In this document: one piece after another, positions 34,811 to 42,225 of the stretch
Position numbering within the stretch: position 1 is the stretch's first letter
Layout of the letters: each line of letters begins with the position of its first letter
Notes under the pieces: model-generated
Told to the model about the DNA's origin: nothing
The model's input: only the letters and a program-made list of their open reading frames with translations
Database searches by the model: none
Position numbers and translations under genes: made by a program
Source of the DNA: Fuerstiella sp041398845
GTDB taxonomy: Bacteria; Planctomycetota; Planctomycetia; Planctomycetales; Planctomycetaceae
Assembly (NCBI GenBank): GCA_041398845.1
Contig: JAWKTZ010000007.1
Coordinates: forward strand, 1,426,001 to 1,490,000
Length of the DNA stretch: 64,000 bases
Reading direction: 5' to 3'

Positions 34811-35895
34811 TAATCGGGAAGGACGTCAGCGGCCACTTCAGCGGCCGCCTCCACATCGGCGACATGGTAGCCGGCTCGCAGAAAGAAGCCCATGCCCAGG
34901 ACGGTCACGGGAATCCACTGCATCATGTGGTAATAGATCGAAGCGGCAAACACGACTTCGCGGTTCTGTACAAACAGGTTCAGAACCAGCAGAAAGCACA
35001 ATTGAATCATTCCGAAATAGCCGGGCGACGACGGGATCGTGACCCCGAACGCGGTGACTCCCAGCACAATCGCGGACACCAATGGCGACACCTGAATTCC
35101 GAAGGCCCGCAAGGCCAGATGAATCGTCAGGCCATTCAACATCCACTGCAGAACCGATGTGATGAGGATCCCTCCCAACAGTCGGCCACTGCGCAGCGAA
35201 CCCAGGCCGGTGGCTCCGGTTTCCAGAATCATGGTCACTTTTTCTTTCAGTCCGGTCGGCAGCAGCGGGATTCGATCCATGCAGCCTTCCACAAACACCA
35301 CCATGGGCTCGGTCCAGATCAGGTAAACGGCCGCCCCGGTCAAAGCGATGCAGACGAGGGCTCCGAAAACCTTTGCCGACGTGACGATCGTGGGGTCTAT
35401 CTGAGCCGCATTCACACACAACAGACCCAGCATCAGAAAACCCAGAATCGCGATGATATCGAAGATGCGTTCCAGAACGATGCTGGTCAGGACGGCGGCT
35501 TTCGGCAGACCGGTCTGGCGTGAGAACACGAAGACTCGCACGAATTCGCCCAGATGAGCGGGAAGGACATTGTTAAATGCGAAGCCGATCAACGTCGATG
35601 GCAGCAGATCTTTCAATGGACGGAATTTTCCCATTGGCTCCAGCAGGAATTTCCATCGCAGCACCTTCAGCCAGTAGAACCCGGCCAGACACAGCCACAT
35701 TGCGGGCAGCGTGCGGTAATCGGCCCGGCGAAAGGCCGCCCCGATTTCCTCAATGACCTCGGCCGGAGTCTTGCGGCCGTTTTCGCCTTTGAGCATCTGT
35801 TCGAACGCCCACCACAGACAGGCGATGGTGACGGTGAGTCCCAGAGTCAGGTTGAACCAGCGAGACTTATAAAATGGTTTTTGCGGGGTCGTCAC
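34810..35895 (-). CDS. YbhN/AglD-type lysylphosphatidylglycerol synthase-like membrane protein
   Basis: A 361-residue protein with about eight hydrophobic helices. Family landmarks in order: 'LRWKFLLEPMGKFRPLKDLL' after the second helix, 'NNVLPAHLGEFVRVFVFSR' (about 109-127, the conserved P-x-x-x-G-E/R segment), 'SIVLERIFDIIAI' (about 138-150), and 'TAFGVTIPSSPGYFGMIQ' near 285-302. This is the UPF0104/LPG-synthase transmembrane fold, thought to move or flip lipids; the catalytic cytoplasmic domain of MprF is absent. The stop TAG is formed from the target-site TA and the first base of palindromic copy D, so the reading frame ends exactly at the insertion. A strong hairpin lies in its presumed leader (35945-35996). 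Confidence 0.87.
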   Translation of the reverse strand: MTTPQKPFYKSRWFNLTLGLTVTIACLWWAFEQMLKGENGRKTPAEVIEEIGAAFRRADYRTLPAMWLCLAGFYWLKVLRWKFLLEPMGKFRPLKDLLPSTLIGFAFNNVLPAHLGEFVRVFVFSRQTGLPKAAVLTSIVLERIFDIIAILGFLMLGLLCVNAAQIDPTIVTSAKVFGALVCIALTGAAVYLIWTEPMVVFVEGCMDRIPLLPTGLKEKVTMILETGATGLGSLRSGRLLGGILITSVLQWMLNGLTIHLALRAFGIQVSPLVSAIVLGVTAFGVTIPSSPGYFGMIQLCFLLVLNLFVQNREVVFAASIYYHMMQWIPVTVLGMGFFLRAGYHVADVEAAAEVAADVLPD

Positions 35896-35944
35896 GGACG
35901 ATGGGTTTCCGGAATATCAGTACAACGGTGCGCGCACGAAAAAA

Positions 35945-35996
35945 AGCAGCGCGATAAGGTCCCCTCAAAGCTCCCAGCTTTCCTTAACGCGCTGCT
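35945..35996. promoter_or_regulatory. Long imperfect hairpin in the YbhN-like gene leader
   Basis: Paired arms AGCAGCGCG (35945-35953) / CGCGCTGCT (35988-35996) continue, after one A/A mismatch, as TAAGG (35955-35959) / CCTTA (35982-35986). A one-sided bulge leads to AAAGCT-CCC-AGCTTT (35967-35981). About 20 base pairs in 52 nt, with an A-run on the left and TTT on the right. On the minus strand it begins about 50 bases upstream of the start codon. It may be an attenuator, a terminator for an upstream transcript or a repeat; which is unknown. Confidence 0.6.
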
Positions 35997-36441
35997 GTTT
36001 CGTATGATTCGTTGTGACTGTGCCAAGCGTCCCGAGTCCGAAGACTCAGCCCGCTCGCGGTCAACACCGGAAACATAGGTCGGGAAAAAGTCGCGTCAAA
36101 TGATTGTCTGGAAAAACTGTCTCACCTGAGACCAGTGTTTGGATTGTGCCAGCCGGACCAGTTGCCCGGGCTGGCGGGAGTATATCGAGGAGCGATCGCC
36201 GGGGAAGTGGGACAGCCAATGGCGTTGATCATCCGGAATCGGAAAGACGGCCGGGCTGAACTCAAACAAGGAAACTGCGGGGAAGTTGTGTAGACGAAAC
36301 CGGCCCGAACTCATAACTTCCCCAGACGTTCGCGAGGTCGCTTCCGGAACACAGTTTTGCCGAGGAAAACTTGCGACGGGCCGCACCGGTCTGCACGATG
36401 ACCCGACTGTTTCGTGCGGGATTTCGAGTGTTGAGATGTCG

Positions 36442-36467
36442 GCCGGTCATTCCGGCGGTCTTTTTTT
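36442..36467 (+). terminator. Intrinsic-terminator-like hairpin upstream of RNase D
   Basis: GCCGG-TCATT-CCGGC (36442-36456) is followed by GGTC and seven T. It ends about 20 bases before the RNase D start codon. No plus-strand gene ends nearby, so it either ends an unseen RNA or attenuates the RNase D transcript. Confidence 0.5.
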
Positions 36468-36486
36468 AGTTCATCTGTTGTGTCCT

Positions 36487-37674
36487 ATGCTATCTGCTCT
36501 GATCGCTCATCACGAAGACTTCGTCGAACTCTGCGACCACATCCGCTCCAGCGGTATTGTGGCTTTTGACACCGAATTTGTCTCGGAAAGCACGTATCGT
36601 CCTGAACTCGGACTGCTGCAGTTTGCCACGCCGGAGCGCTGTGTGGCCGTCGATCCGCTGGCGATTAACGATTTGTCCCTGTGGTGGGAGATCATGGCGG
36701 ACGATCAAACTACGGTGGTTGTGCATGGCGGACAGGCGGAAATTCGCTTCTGCCTGCAACTGATCGGGCGACCTCCCGGAAAGCTTTACGATATTCAGGT
36801 GGCCGAAGGATTTCGTGGTCGCAGCTATCCTCTGTCGTATTCCGCCATCGTCCAGCGCGTGCTGAATGAACAGGTCGACGGCAGTCAGACGCGAACTGAC
36901 TGGCTGCGACGACCATTGTCCGACGAACAATTGCGGTACGCTCTGGAAGACGTCCATCACGTCCTCGAAATCTATCGACGGCAGAATGAGTGGCTGCAGA
37001 GACATGGTCGTCTGGACTGGGCCACCGCCGAAGTCCAGCGCATGATTGATGACATCACGTCGGACGATGCCATGCCGGCATGGCATCGCATTTCCGGAAC
37101 TCACAAACTGACGCGCCGGGAACTTGCCATCGTCCAGTGTCTGGCAGAATGGCGGGAACAGGAAGCGTCGGAACGCAATCGGCCGGTACGACGAATTCTG
37201 CGGGATGACCTGCTGATCGACCTGGCTCGCCGCAAGCCTCGCAACGTTCAGCAGGCTCTGGCCACACGTGATCTGAATCGCCCCGAATACAAGCGCAAAC
37301 TGGACGACATTGTGGCCGTGATCACTCAGGCACTGAACATTCCCGACAGCGAACTGCCTCAGAAACCTCGCAATCGTCGCCAGGAATCGTCCTCGGACGA
37401 ACAGGTGATTTCCAAATTGCTGTCGCTGTCACTGTCCAATCGATGTGCCGAACTGGACATTTCCCAGACTCTGGTCGCCAACAACAAAGACCTGACCGAA
37501 CTGGTGCGTCACCACCGTTTCCGACAGAACGGCAGCGACAAACCGCGCATTCTGGAAGGCTGGCGACAGGATGTGTGCGGACAGTTGCTGCTGGACGTTA
37601 TGGACGGCAAAGTGGGGTTTCGTGTTGCGGCTCCGGGTGCGGACACGCCGCTGGAATTCCAATACGCCGACTGA
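36487..37674 (+). CDS. rnd: Ribonuclease D (DEDDy 3'-5' exonuclease with HRDC domain)
   Basis: A 395-residue protein; ATG 36487 begins directly before the exonuclease fold. Exo I 'AFDTEF' has Asp28 and Glu30, and Exo III 'YALEDVHH' has Tyr151 and Asp155, matching E. coli RNase D numbering as I know it. The 'QTRTDWLRRPLSDEQ' segment between them is the family landmark. In Exo II ('HGGQAEIRF') the position of the catalytic Asp85 is Glu85. An HRDC domain follows (about 215-290), and further helical segments form the C-terminal region. RNase D trims tRNA and other structured RNA 3' ends. 61 bases separate it from the next gene, so an operon is likely. Confidence 0.92.
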   Translation: MLSALIAHHEDFVELCDHIRSSGIVAFDTEFVSESTYRPELGLLQFATPERCVAVDPLAINDLSLWWEIMADDQTTVVVHGGQAEIRFCLQLIGRPPGKLYDIQVAEGFRGRSYPLSYSAIVQRVLNEQVDGSQTRTDWLRRPLSDEQLRYALEDVHHVLEIYRRQNEWLQRHGRLDWATAEVQRMIDDITSDDAMPAWHRISGTHKLTRRELAIVQCLAEWREQEASERNRPVRRILRDDLLIDLARRKPRNVQQALATRDLNRPEYKRKLDDIVAVITQALNIPDSELPQKPRNRRQESSSDEQVISKLLSLSLSNRCAELDISQTLVANNKDLTELVRHHRFRQNGSDKPRILEGWRQDVCGQLLLDVMDGKVGFRVAAPGADTPLEFQYAD

Positions 37675-37735
37675 ACCGTCACAATGTGGCTCAGGTGATT
37701 CTGTCCCGCCGCTGTTCTGTGATCGGAGGTCTGCC

Positions 37736-40090
37736 GTGAGCCATATTCGTCTGTTGCCTGAGTCCATTGCAGGCTGCTGCCTGCCGACTCTCGCACGCTG
37801 CATTGTTGCGTGTCTTCTGTTGGCGGTCTCGTCAACGACGATGGGGGCCGCCGATGAAGCCAGCGTTCCCGCCGCCGAAACTGCCAACGCCCCGTCCGCC
37901 GGTACTCCTGCGGCGGAAGTGGATCTGCCCGTCACGGAACTGTCGGAACGCATTACCAGGTCGCTGGTCATGATTCGAGCCATCGGGCGCGACAACCGGG
38001 AACAGGGACACGGCACCGGATTTGTGATTTCCGCCGATGGTCTGATCGCCACAGCGCGCCACGTGATCGGAGATCGGCGTCGAGTTCAGGTGGAGCTTCC
38101 TGACGGTCGTGTGGTCCCGGCCACTCATGTGTATCCGGCCACCGAAGGAGTTGACCTGGCGGTGGTGCGTGTCGATGCGGACCGCCTCATTCCGCTGCCG
38201 CTGGGAACGGTGTCCAAAGCGAAAACCGGTCAGTCGGTGGTGGCGGTGGGACATCCGAGTTCACTCAAACACAGCACCTTTACCGGCATCATTTCGGGGT
38301 TTGCCGAGATCGAAGGGATGGACATGCTGCAACTGGCCATGACAATTGAACGAGGTGCCAGCGGCGAACCGGTGGTGGATCGTCAGGGCCGTGTTCTGGG
38401 AATGGTCACGTTGAAGTCCAGCGAAGTGGCCAATGTCGGCTTTGCTGTGGATGTTCAGCATCTGAAAGTTCTCATGGAAGATCCCGCACCGGTGCCGATG
38501 AGCCGCTGGATGACCATCGGCGCCCTGGATCCGAAACGCTGGGAAACGGTGTTTGGTGCCAACTGGAGTCAGCGAGCGGGGCGGATCCTCGTGGACGGCA
38601 TGGGCAGTTCCTTTGGAGGGCGATCGCTGTGTCTGCAGGTTTCGGAACCACCATCGATTCCGTATGAAGTTCAGGTGGATGTCAAACTGGATGACGAACG
38701 TGGAGCAGCCGGCCTGGTGTTTCATTCCGATGGCAACGAACGACACTACGGTTTCTATCCCAGCAACGGCAACCTGCGACTGACTCGCTTTGACGGCCCC
38801 GATGTGCAGTCATGGAACATTCTGCACAACGAATCGCACGCGGCATATCAGCCTGACGTATGGAATACGTTGAAGGTCCGCATCGAAACGGATCGCCTGC
38901 TGTGTTACGTGAATGATCAACTGGTCGTTACGTCTGTTGACGATGGTTTGCCGCCCGGCCGAATCGGCGTCGCGGCGTTTCGAGGAACTCAGGCAGAATT
39001 CCGGCGATTTCAGTCCGCCGACAGCATTCCGCCCACTCGGCCTCAGCCGCAGGAACGAACGGCCATCCGGAAGATCATGGCCGATGTTGGTCACATTCGC
39101 CCTGCCTCTCAGGAAACGGTCCGGCAGATGCAGCCGTTCCGCCGATTCGCAGCCGGCGTTCTGAAGGAACAGGCCCGGCAGCTTGAACAGCAGGCCGAGC
39201 GTCTGCGACAACTGGCCGTGAGCGTCCATGCGGCCGACGTGCGACAACAGATGCTCACCGCGCTGAACCGCACTGCCGATGGAAAGCCCATTCAGGCCGA
39301 TGCCCGGCCGGACCTGCTGAAAGCGTCACTGCTGATTGCTTCGCTGGATAACGAAGAAGTGGACGTCGACAGTTACATCGATCGAGTCAACCAGTTGGCC
39401 GACGAAGTTCGCGAATCTGTGGCCGACGATGCCGACGAAGCGGATCGCCTCAAAGCGCTGGATCATCTGCTGTTCGAAGAATACGGATTTCGAGGCAGTC
39501 AATTGGACTATTACACTCGATCCAACAGCTACATGAACGAAGTCATTGACGACCGCGAAGGTCTGCCGATCACACTCTCGGTGCTGTACATGGAAGTGGC
39601 CCGGCGTCTGGATCTGAACGTCGTCGGACTGGGACTGCCGGGTCACTATGTCGTGCGTTTCGAACCGGAGGCTGCCGGACAGGAACCTCAGATCATTGAT
39701 GTGTTTCACCACGGCAAACGCATGACATCGGACGAAGCAAAGGCCATTGTGCGGTCTCGCGGAAGTGACGTTTCACCGGAATTCTTCGCCGGTCAGTCGG
39801 CCGCAGAAATCGTGGAACGAATGCTGATCAATCTGCTGAATCTGGCGGAAGGCAGTCGCGATGATGAACGCGTGCTGCGGTACCTTGAGACATTGGTCGC
39901 ATTGAGACCCGAGGCGCTGGAATTCCGGGCCAAACGGCTGGAAATCCGCGCTCGTACGGGTCGCCTGGCCGAAGCCATCGCCGACGCCGACTGGTTTCTG
40001 AATCAGGAATCCGACGACTTCGACAAAGACCGCCTGTACGAACTGCGAGCCGACCTGCAGCGCCGCCAGGACCACCAGCAGGCTCAGTGA
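37736..40090 (+). CDS. Exported trypsin-like protease - LamG - SirB1/transglutaminase-like - TPR fusion
   Basis: The start is GTG 37736 with GGAGGT five bases upstream; the longer frame would overlap rnd. The product has 784 residues. Signal peptide about 1-38. An S1C (Deg-like) protease domain spans about 65-245 with the triad His109 ('TARHVIG'), Asp140 ('GVDLAVVRVD') and Ser209 ('GASGEP', where GNSGGP is usual). A LamG/DUF1080-like sandwich follows (about 255-430: 'GLVFHSDGNERHYGFYPSNG'). A helical linker (about 440-520) leads to a SirB1/Transglut_core2 domain (about 530-700: 'YYTRSNSYMNEVIDDREGLP' and 'GLPGHYVVRF'). TPR-like helices end the protein. No PDZ domain is visible. It is likely periplasmic, and the substrate is unknown. 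Confidence 0.85.
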   Translation: MSHIRLLPESIAGCCLPTLARCIVACLLLAVSSTTMGAADEASVPAAETANAPSAGTPAAEVDLPVTELSERITRSLVMIRAIGRDNREQGHGTGFVISADGLIATARHVIGDRRRVQVELPDGRVVPATHVYPATEGVDLAVVRVDADRLIPLPLGTVSKAKTGQSVVAVGHPSSLKHSTFTGIISGFAEIEGMDMLQLAMTIERGASGEPVVDRQGRVLGMVTLKSSEVANVGFAVDVQHLKVLMEDPAPVPMSRWMTIGALDPKRWETVFGANWSQRAGRILVDGMGSSFGGRSLCLQVSEPPSIPYEVQVDVKLDDERGAAGLVFHSDGNERHYGFYPSNGNLRLTRFDGPDVQSWNILHNESHAAYQPDVWNTLKVRIETDRLLCYVNDQLVVTSVDDGLPPGRIGVAAFRGTQAEFRRFQSADSIPPTRPQPQERTAIRKIMADVGHIRPASQETVRQMQPFRRFAAGVLKEQARQLEQQAERLRQLAVSVHAADVRQQMLTALNRTADGKPIQADARPDLLKASLLIASLDNEEVDVDSYIDRVNQLADEVRESVADDADEADRLKALDHLLFEEYGFRGSQLDYYTRSNSYMNEVIDDREGLPITLSVLYMEVARRLDLNVVGLGLPGHYVVRFEPEAAGQEPQIIDVFHHGKRMTSDEAKAIVRSRGSDVSPEFFAGQSAAEIVERMLINLLNLAEGSRDDERVLRYLETLVALRPEALEFRAKRLEIRARTGRLAEAIADADWFLNQESDDFDKDRLYELRADLQRRQDHQQAQ

Positions 40091-40217
40091 CCGCCCGCTT
40101 GCTCAGTGACCACCAGCAGGCGGCGGACAAAAGATCTTGCTGTGATTTTCGGATTGGACTATACCCGACCCGGAAAATCGTCCGAAATTCACTCCGTTTA
40201 CAGATCGGTGGCCTGCC

Positions 40218-41021
40218 ATGACTTCGCTTTCCTCTCCCAAACGCACTCTGGTCAGTCTGGCGCTTCATGATGTGACGGACGATCCGGCTTCCAGCGGCTT
40301 TCGGCAACCGATGGCTCAGAAGTACAAGCACACGGTCGCTCAGTTTGAACAGTATCTGGACGCTGTCCAGGCGTCGGGACTGCGAGTGATCACGGACATG
40401 GATGAAGTGAGCGACGAACCGGCCGTCATTTTTACCTTTGATGACGGCGGAGCGTGTTCCCTTGTTCCGGCCGCCATGCTGGAAGAACGAGGCTGGCGAG
40501 GAATCTTTTTCATCACCACCGATCTGCTGGGCACCCGAGGATTCCTGACTCGCGAAGAGGTGCAGGAACTCCATCGCCGAGGTCACGTGATCGGCAGTCA
40601 TTCGTGCAGCCATCCGGATGTTTTCCGAAGTCTGAATCGAGCTCAGATGCAGTACGAATGGTGCAACAGCGTTGATATTCTGCAGAGCCTCACCGGTGAA
40701 CCGTGCGTCGTTGCCAGCATTCCCGGTGGAGACATGAACAACATGACGATCGACGAAGCAGCCGCTGCGGGACTGAAGCATTTGTTCACATCCGAACAAC
40801 GCACAACTCCATGGCAGCACGCGGATCTGACCTGTTATGGCCGGCTGTTTATCATGTGCGATACTCAACCTCGCACTCTGTCGCGTTGGCTGAAGCACCC
40901 CGCCGTCGGCATTCTTCCGGAACGTACGGTGAGAATGACCAAGACCGCCGTCAAGAAGATGATGGGGCCGTTCTATCGCCGCCTCGTCGCCGGCTGGCGA
41001 GCACGTCACGATCAGGACTGA
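40218..41021 (+). CDS. Polysaccharide deacetylase (NodB homology) family protein
   Basis: A 267-residue protein without a clear signal peptide. NodB motif 1 is 'FTFDDGG' (about 74-80, metal- and base-providing Asp pair), and motif 2 is 'GSHSCSHPD' (about 129-137, the H-S/T-x-x-x-H/P metal site). A 'SIPGGDMNN' segment (about 170-178) stands where motif 3 (R-x-P-x-G) is expected, but the Arg is not kept. Later motifs are weak. Members remove N- or O-acetyl groups from surface polysaccharides; here the glycan is unknown. It lies 127 bases after the protease fusion gene and may belong to the same transcript. It converges towards hemC across the repeat/IS region. Confidence 0.85.
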   Translation: MTSLSSPKRTLVSLALHDVTDDPASSGFRQPMAQKYKHTVAQFEQYLDAVQASGLRVITDMDEVSDEPAVIFTFDDGGACSLVPAAMLEERGWRGIFFITTDLLGTRGFLTREEVQELHRRGHVIGSHSCSHPDVFRSLNRAQMQYEWCNSVDILQSLTGEPCVVASIPGGDMNNMTIDEAAAAGLKHLFTSEQRTTPWQHADLTCYGRLFIMCDTQPRTLSRWLKHPAVGILPERTVRMTKTAVKKMMGPFYRRLVAGWRARHDQD

Positions 41022-41051
41022 ACGATCCGGCCGTCTGTGCAGCATGAACCT

Positions 41052-41108
41052 CGTAGTGGGATTCGCCAGAATTCCCTTCTCACAGGATTTCCGGCGAAAT
41101 CCACTACG
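41052..41108. repeat. Palindromic hairpin repeat after the deacetylase gene
   Basis: CGTAGTGGGATTCGCCAGAA and the inverse arm GATTTCCGGCGAAATCCACT plus ACG form a 57-nt hairpin with about 20 paired positions and a short loop. It lies 30 bases after the deacetylase stop codon. It is a stand-alone palindrome unlike the other families here and could end transcription. Confidence 0.65.
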
Positions 41109-41131
41109 ACATCTATTGATGAAGCGTTCCT

Positions 41132-41263
41132 AACTGGACAGCGCCAGCTTCTGTGCCGTGGTAACCCGAAGCGTCAGCGCGGGAATGAGTTGCGATCCGA
41201 TCCCTCGCTCACGCGTCGGGTTCCGAAATACGACCCTTTTTGCGAACTTGGCGCTGTCCAGCT
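41132..41263. repeat. Second palindromic family, copy E2
   Basis: A 132-bp unit. The left end is AACTGGACAGCGCCAGCTTC and the right end GAACTTGGCGCTGTCCAGCT, forming an inverted repeat of about 20 bp. Inside is a second inverted repeat, AACCCGAAGCGTCAGCGCGG / CCTCGCTCACGCGTCGGGTT. The arms match those of copy E1. The IS5-family element begins right after its terminal TA. Confidence 0.8.
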
Positions 41264-41264
41264 A

Positions 41265-42225
41265 GGCTCTGTCCCTAAACGTCAATCTGTGTCATTTGGT
41301 GGCGAGCCTGAGGTACCTTTCGATGAACGCCATCTTGATCATTCCTGCGAAGTTGATGGCCGTCTTTTCAAATCGTGAAAAGATTCGCGGCATTCTTTGA
41401 GCCAACCAATCAGTCGCTCGACGATGTTTGCTGACGATACTTTTTTCCTTCGTCAAACTCGACAGGACGAGCGTCCTCTGTTCTCGTTTTCCTTCGAAGG
41501 ATTACGGGAATGATTCCCATACTCAGCAGAGTTTCATCAATCCAGTTTGCTCGATACCCCTTGTCCCCGGCGATCCGCACGATGGAATCGCCTTGCCGAA
41601 TTCATCGAGAAGCGTTTCGTCAGCAGACTGCGAAGGTCCATCAGCGACATGTTTTCGTGAACCTGCCCCCGTGATTTCCAAAGTCCAGCGGGTGCCCCGA
41701 CACGATCACACAGCAGGTGCATTTTTTGTGGAAAAACCGCCGCGGGAACGGCCTAAAGCGTGATCTTCCGGTTCCTCGGGATCCCTTTTTTTCCGCCGCC
41801 CCCTGCACGAGCCGCTCGAAGCACGGTGCCGTCAGCGCACCACAATTCCGAGTCAATCTTTCCTTCCGGCGACCGAATCCAGGCCAGCAGCCTTTTCTTG
41901 ATCTCATCCAGAGTGCCGCGTCTCCGTTCATTGATCGAAATGATTGTAGGCGTTTTCCACGGACCAAATTCTTCAGGAAGATCTCTCCTGGCGATCCGGT
42001 TCGCAGAATCCAGAGGATGCCGTCGAAAAGTTCCCGAGGATCTCGCGGAGGACGTCCTGTCGTTGCAGGTTCAGGAAAAACATCTTCAATCAACGCCCAT
42101 TGTTTGTCTGTCAATCCATTGACGAGCCATCCGTGGCCACCTCGCTGTTTCAAAGAAAAAAACTCAACTCGGCGTATTCTCTAAAATTCTCGATAACAGC
42201 GAAAGATGGGTTTAGGGACAGAGCC
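41265..42225 (-). mobile_element. IS5-family insertion sequence, about 961 bp, decayed
   Basis: Perfect 16-bp terminal inverted repeats: GGCTCTGTCCCTAAAC at 41265-41280 and its complement at 42210-42225. TA occurs immediately outside each end (41263-41264 and 42226-42227), consistent with a TA target duplication. It carries one transposase gene on the minus strand, which is broken. The outer end abuts hemC and the inner end abuts repeat copy E2. Confidence 0.88.
41292..42153 (-). pseudogene. IS5-family transposase, multiply frameshifted
   Basis: The N-terminus 'LTDKQWALIEDVFPEPATTG' and 'GILWILRTG' are intact DUF4096/IS5 features in one frame. After about 41990 the expected 'WRDLPEEFGPWKTPT' and the first catalytic region 'WCADGTV' are read only in another frame. 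A further shift lies between 41770 and 41720, near A-runs, before 'MHLLCDRVGAPAGL'. Later shifts precede 'NIVERLIGWLKECRES' and 'FEKTAINFAGMIKMAFIERY'. At least four shifts are needed to rebuild one protein of about 285 residues, so no active transposase is made unless several frameshifts were programmed, which is unlikely. Confidence 0.85.

Larger units (their letters stand above)
35896..36486. other. Intergenic region with two hairpins, no gene recognised
   Basis: About 590 bases lie between the YbhN-like gene (-) and RNase D (+). The left end holds a long stem (35945-35996) and the right end a terminator-like hairpin (36442-36467). The middle has no recognisable ORF start or known RNA consensus; the tmRNA, SRP RNA and RNase P signatures I know were not found. 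Confidence 0.5.

Noticed and set aside
35896..36486. A structural RNA gene (tmRNA, RNase P, SRP RNA) between the YbhN-like gene and rnd
   Set aside because: None of the conserved sequence signatures I know for these RNAs is present; only the hairpins are reported.
37571..37735. Earlier start of the protease fusion overlapping rnd
   Set aside because: The GTG at 37736 with GGAGGT directly precedes a signal peptide; the extension is out-of-frame rnd sequence.
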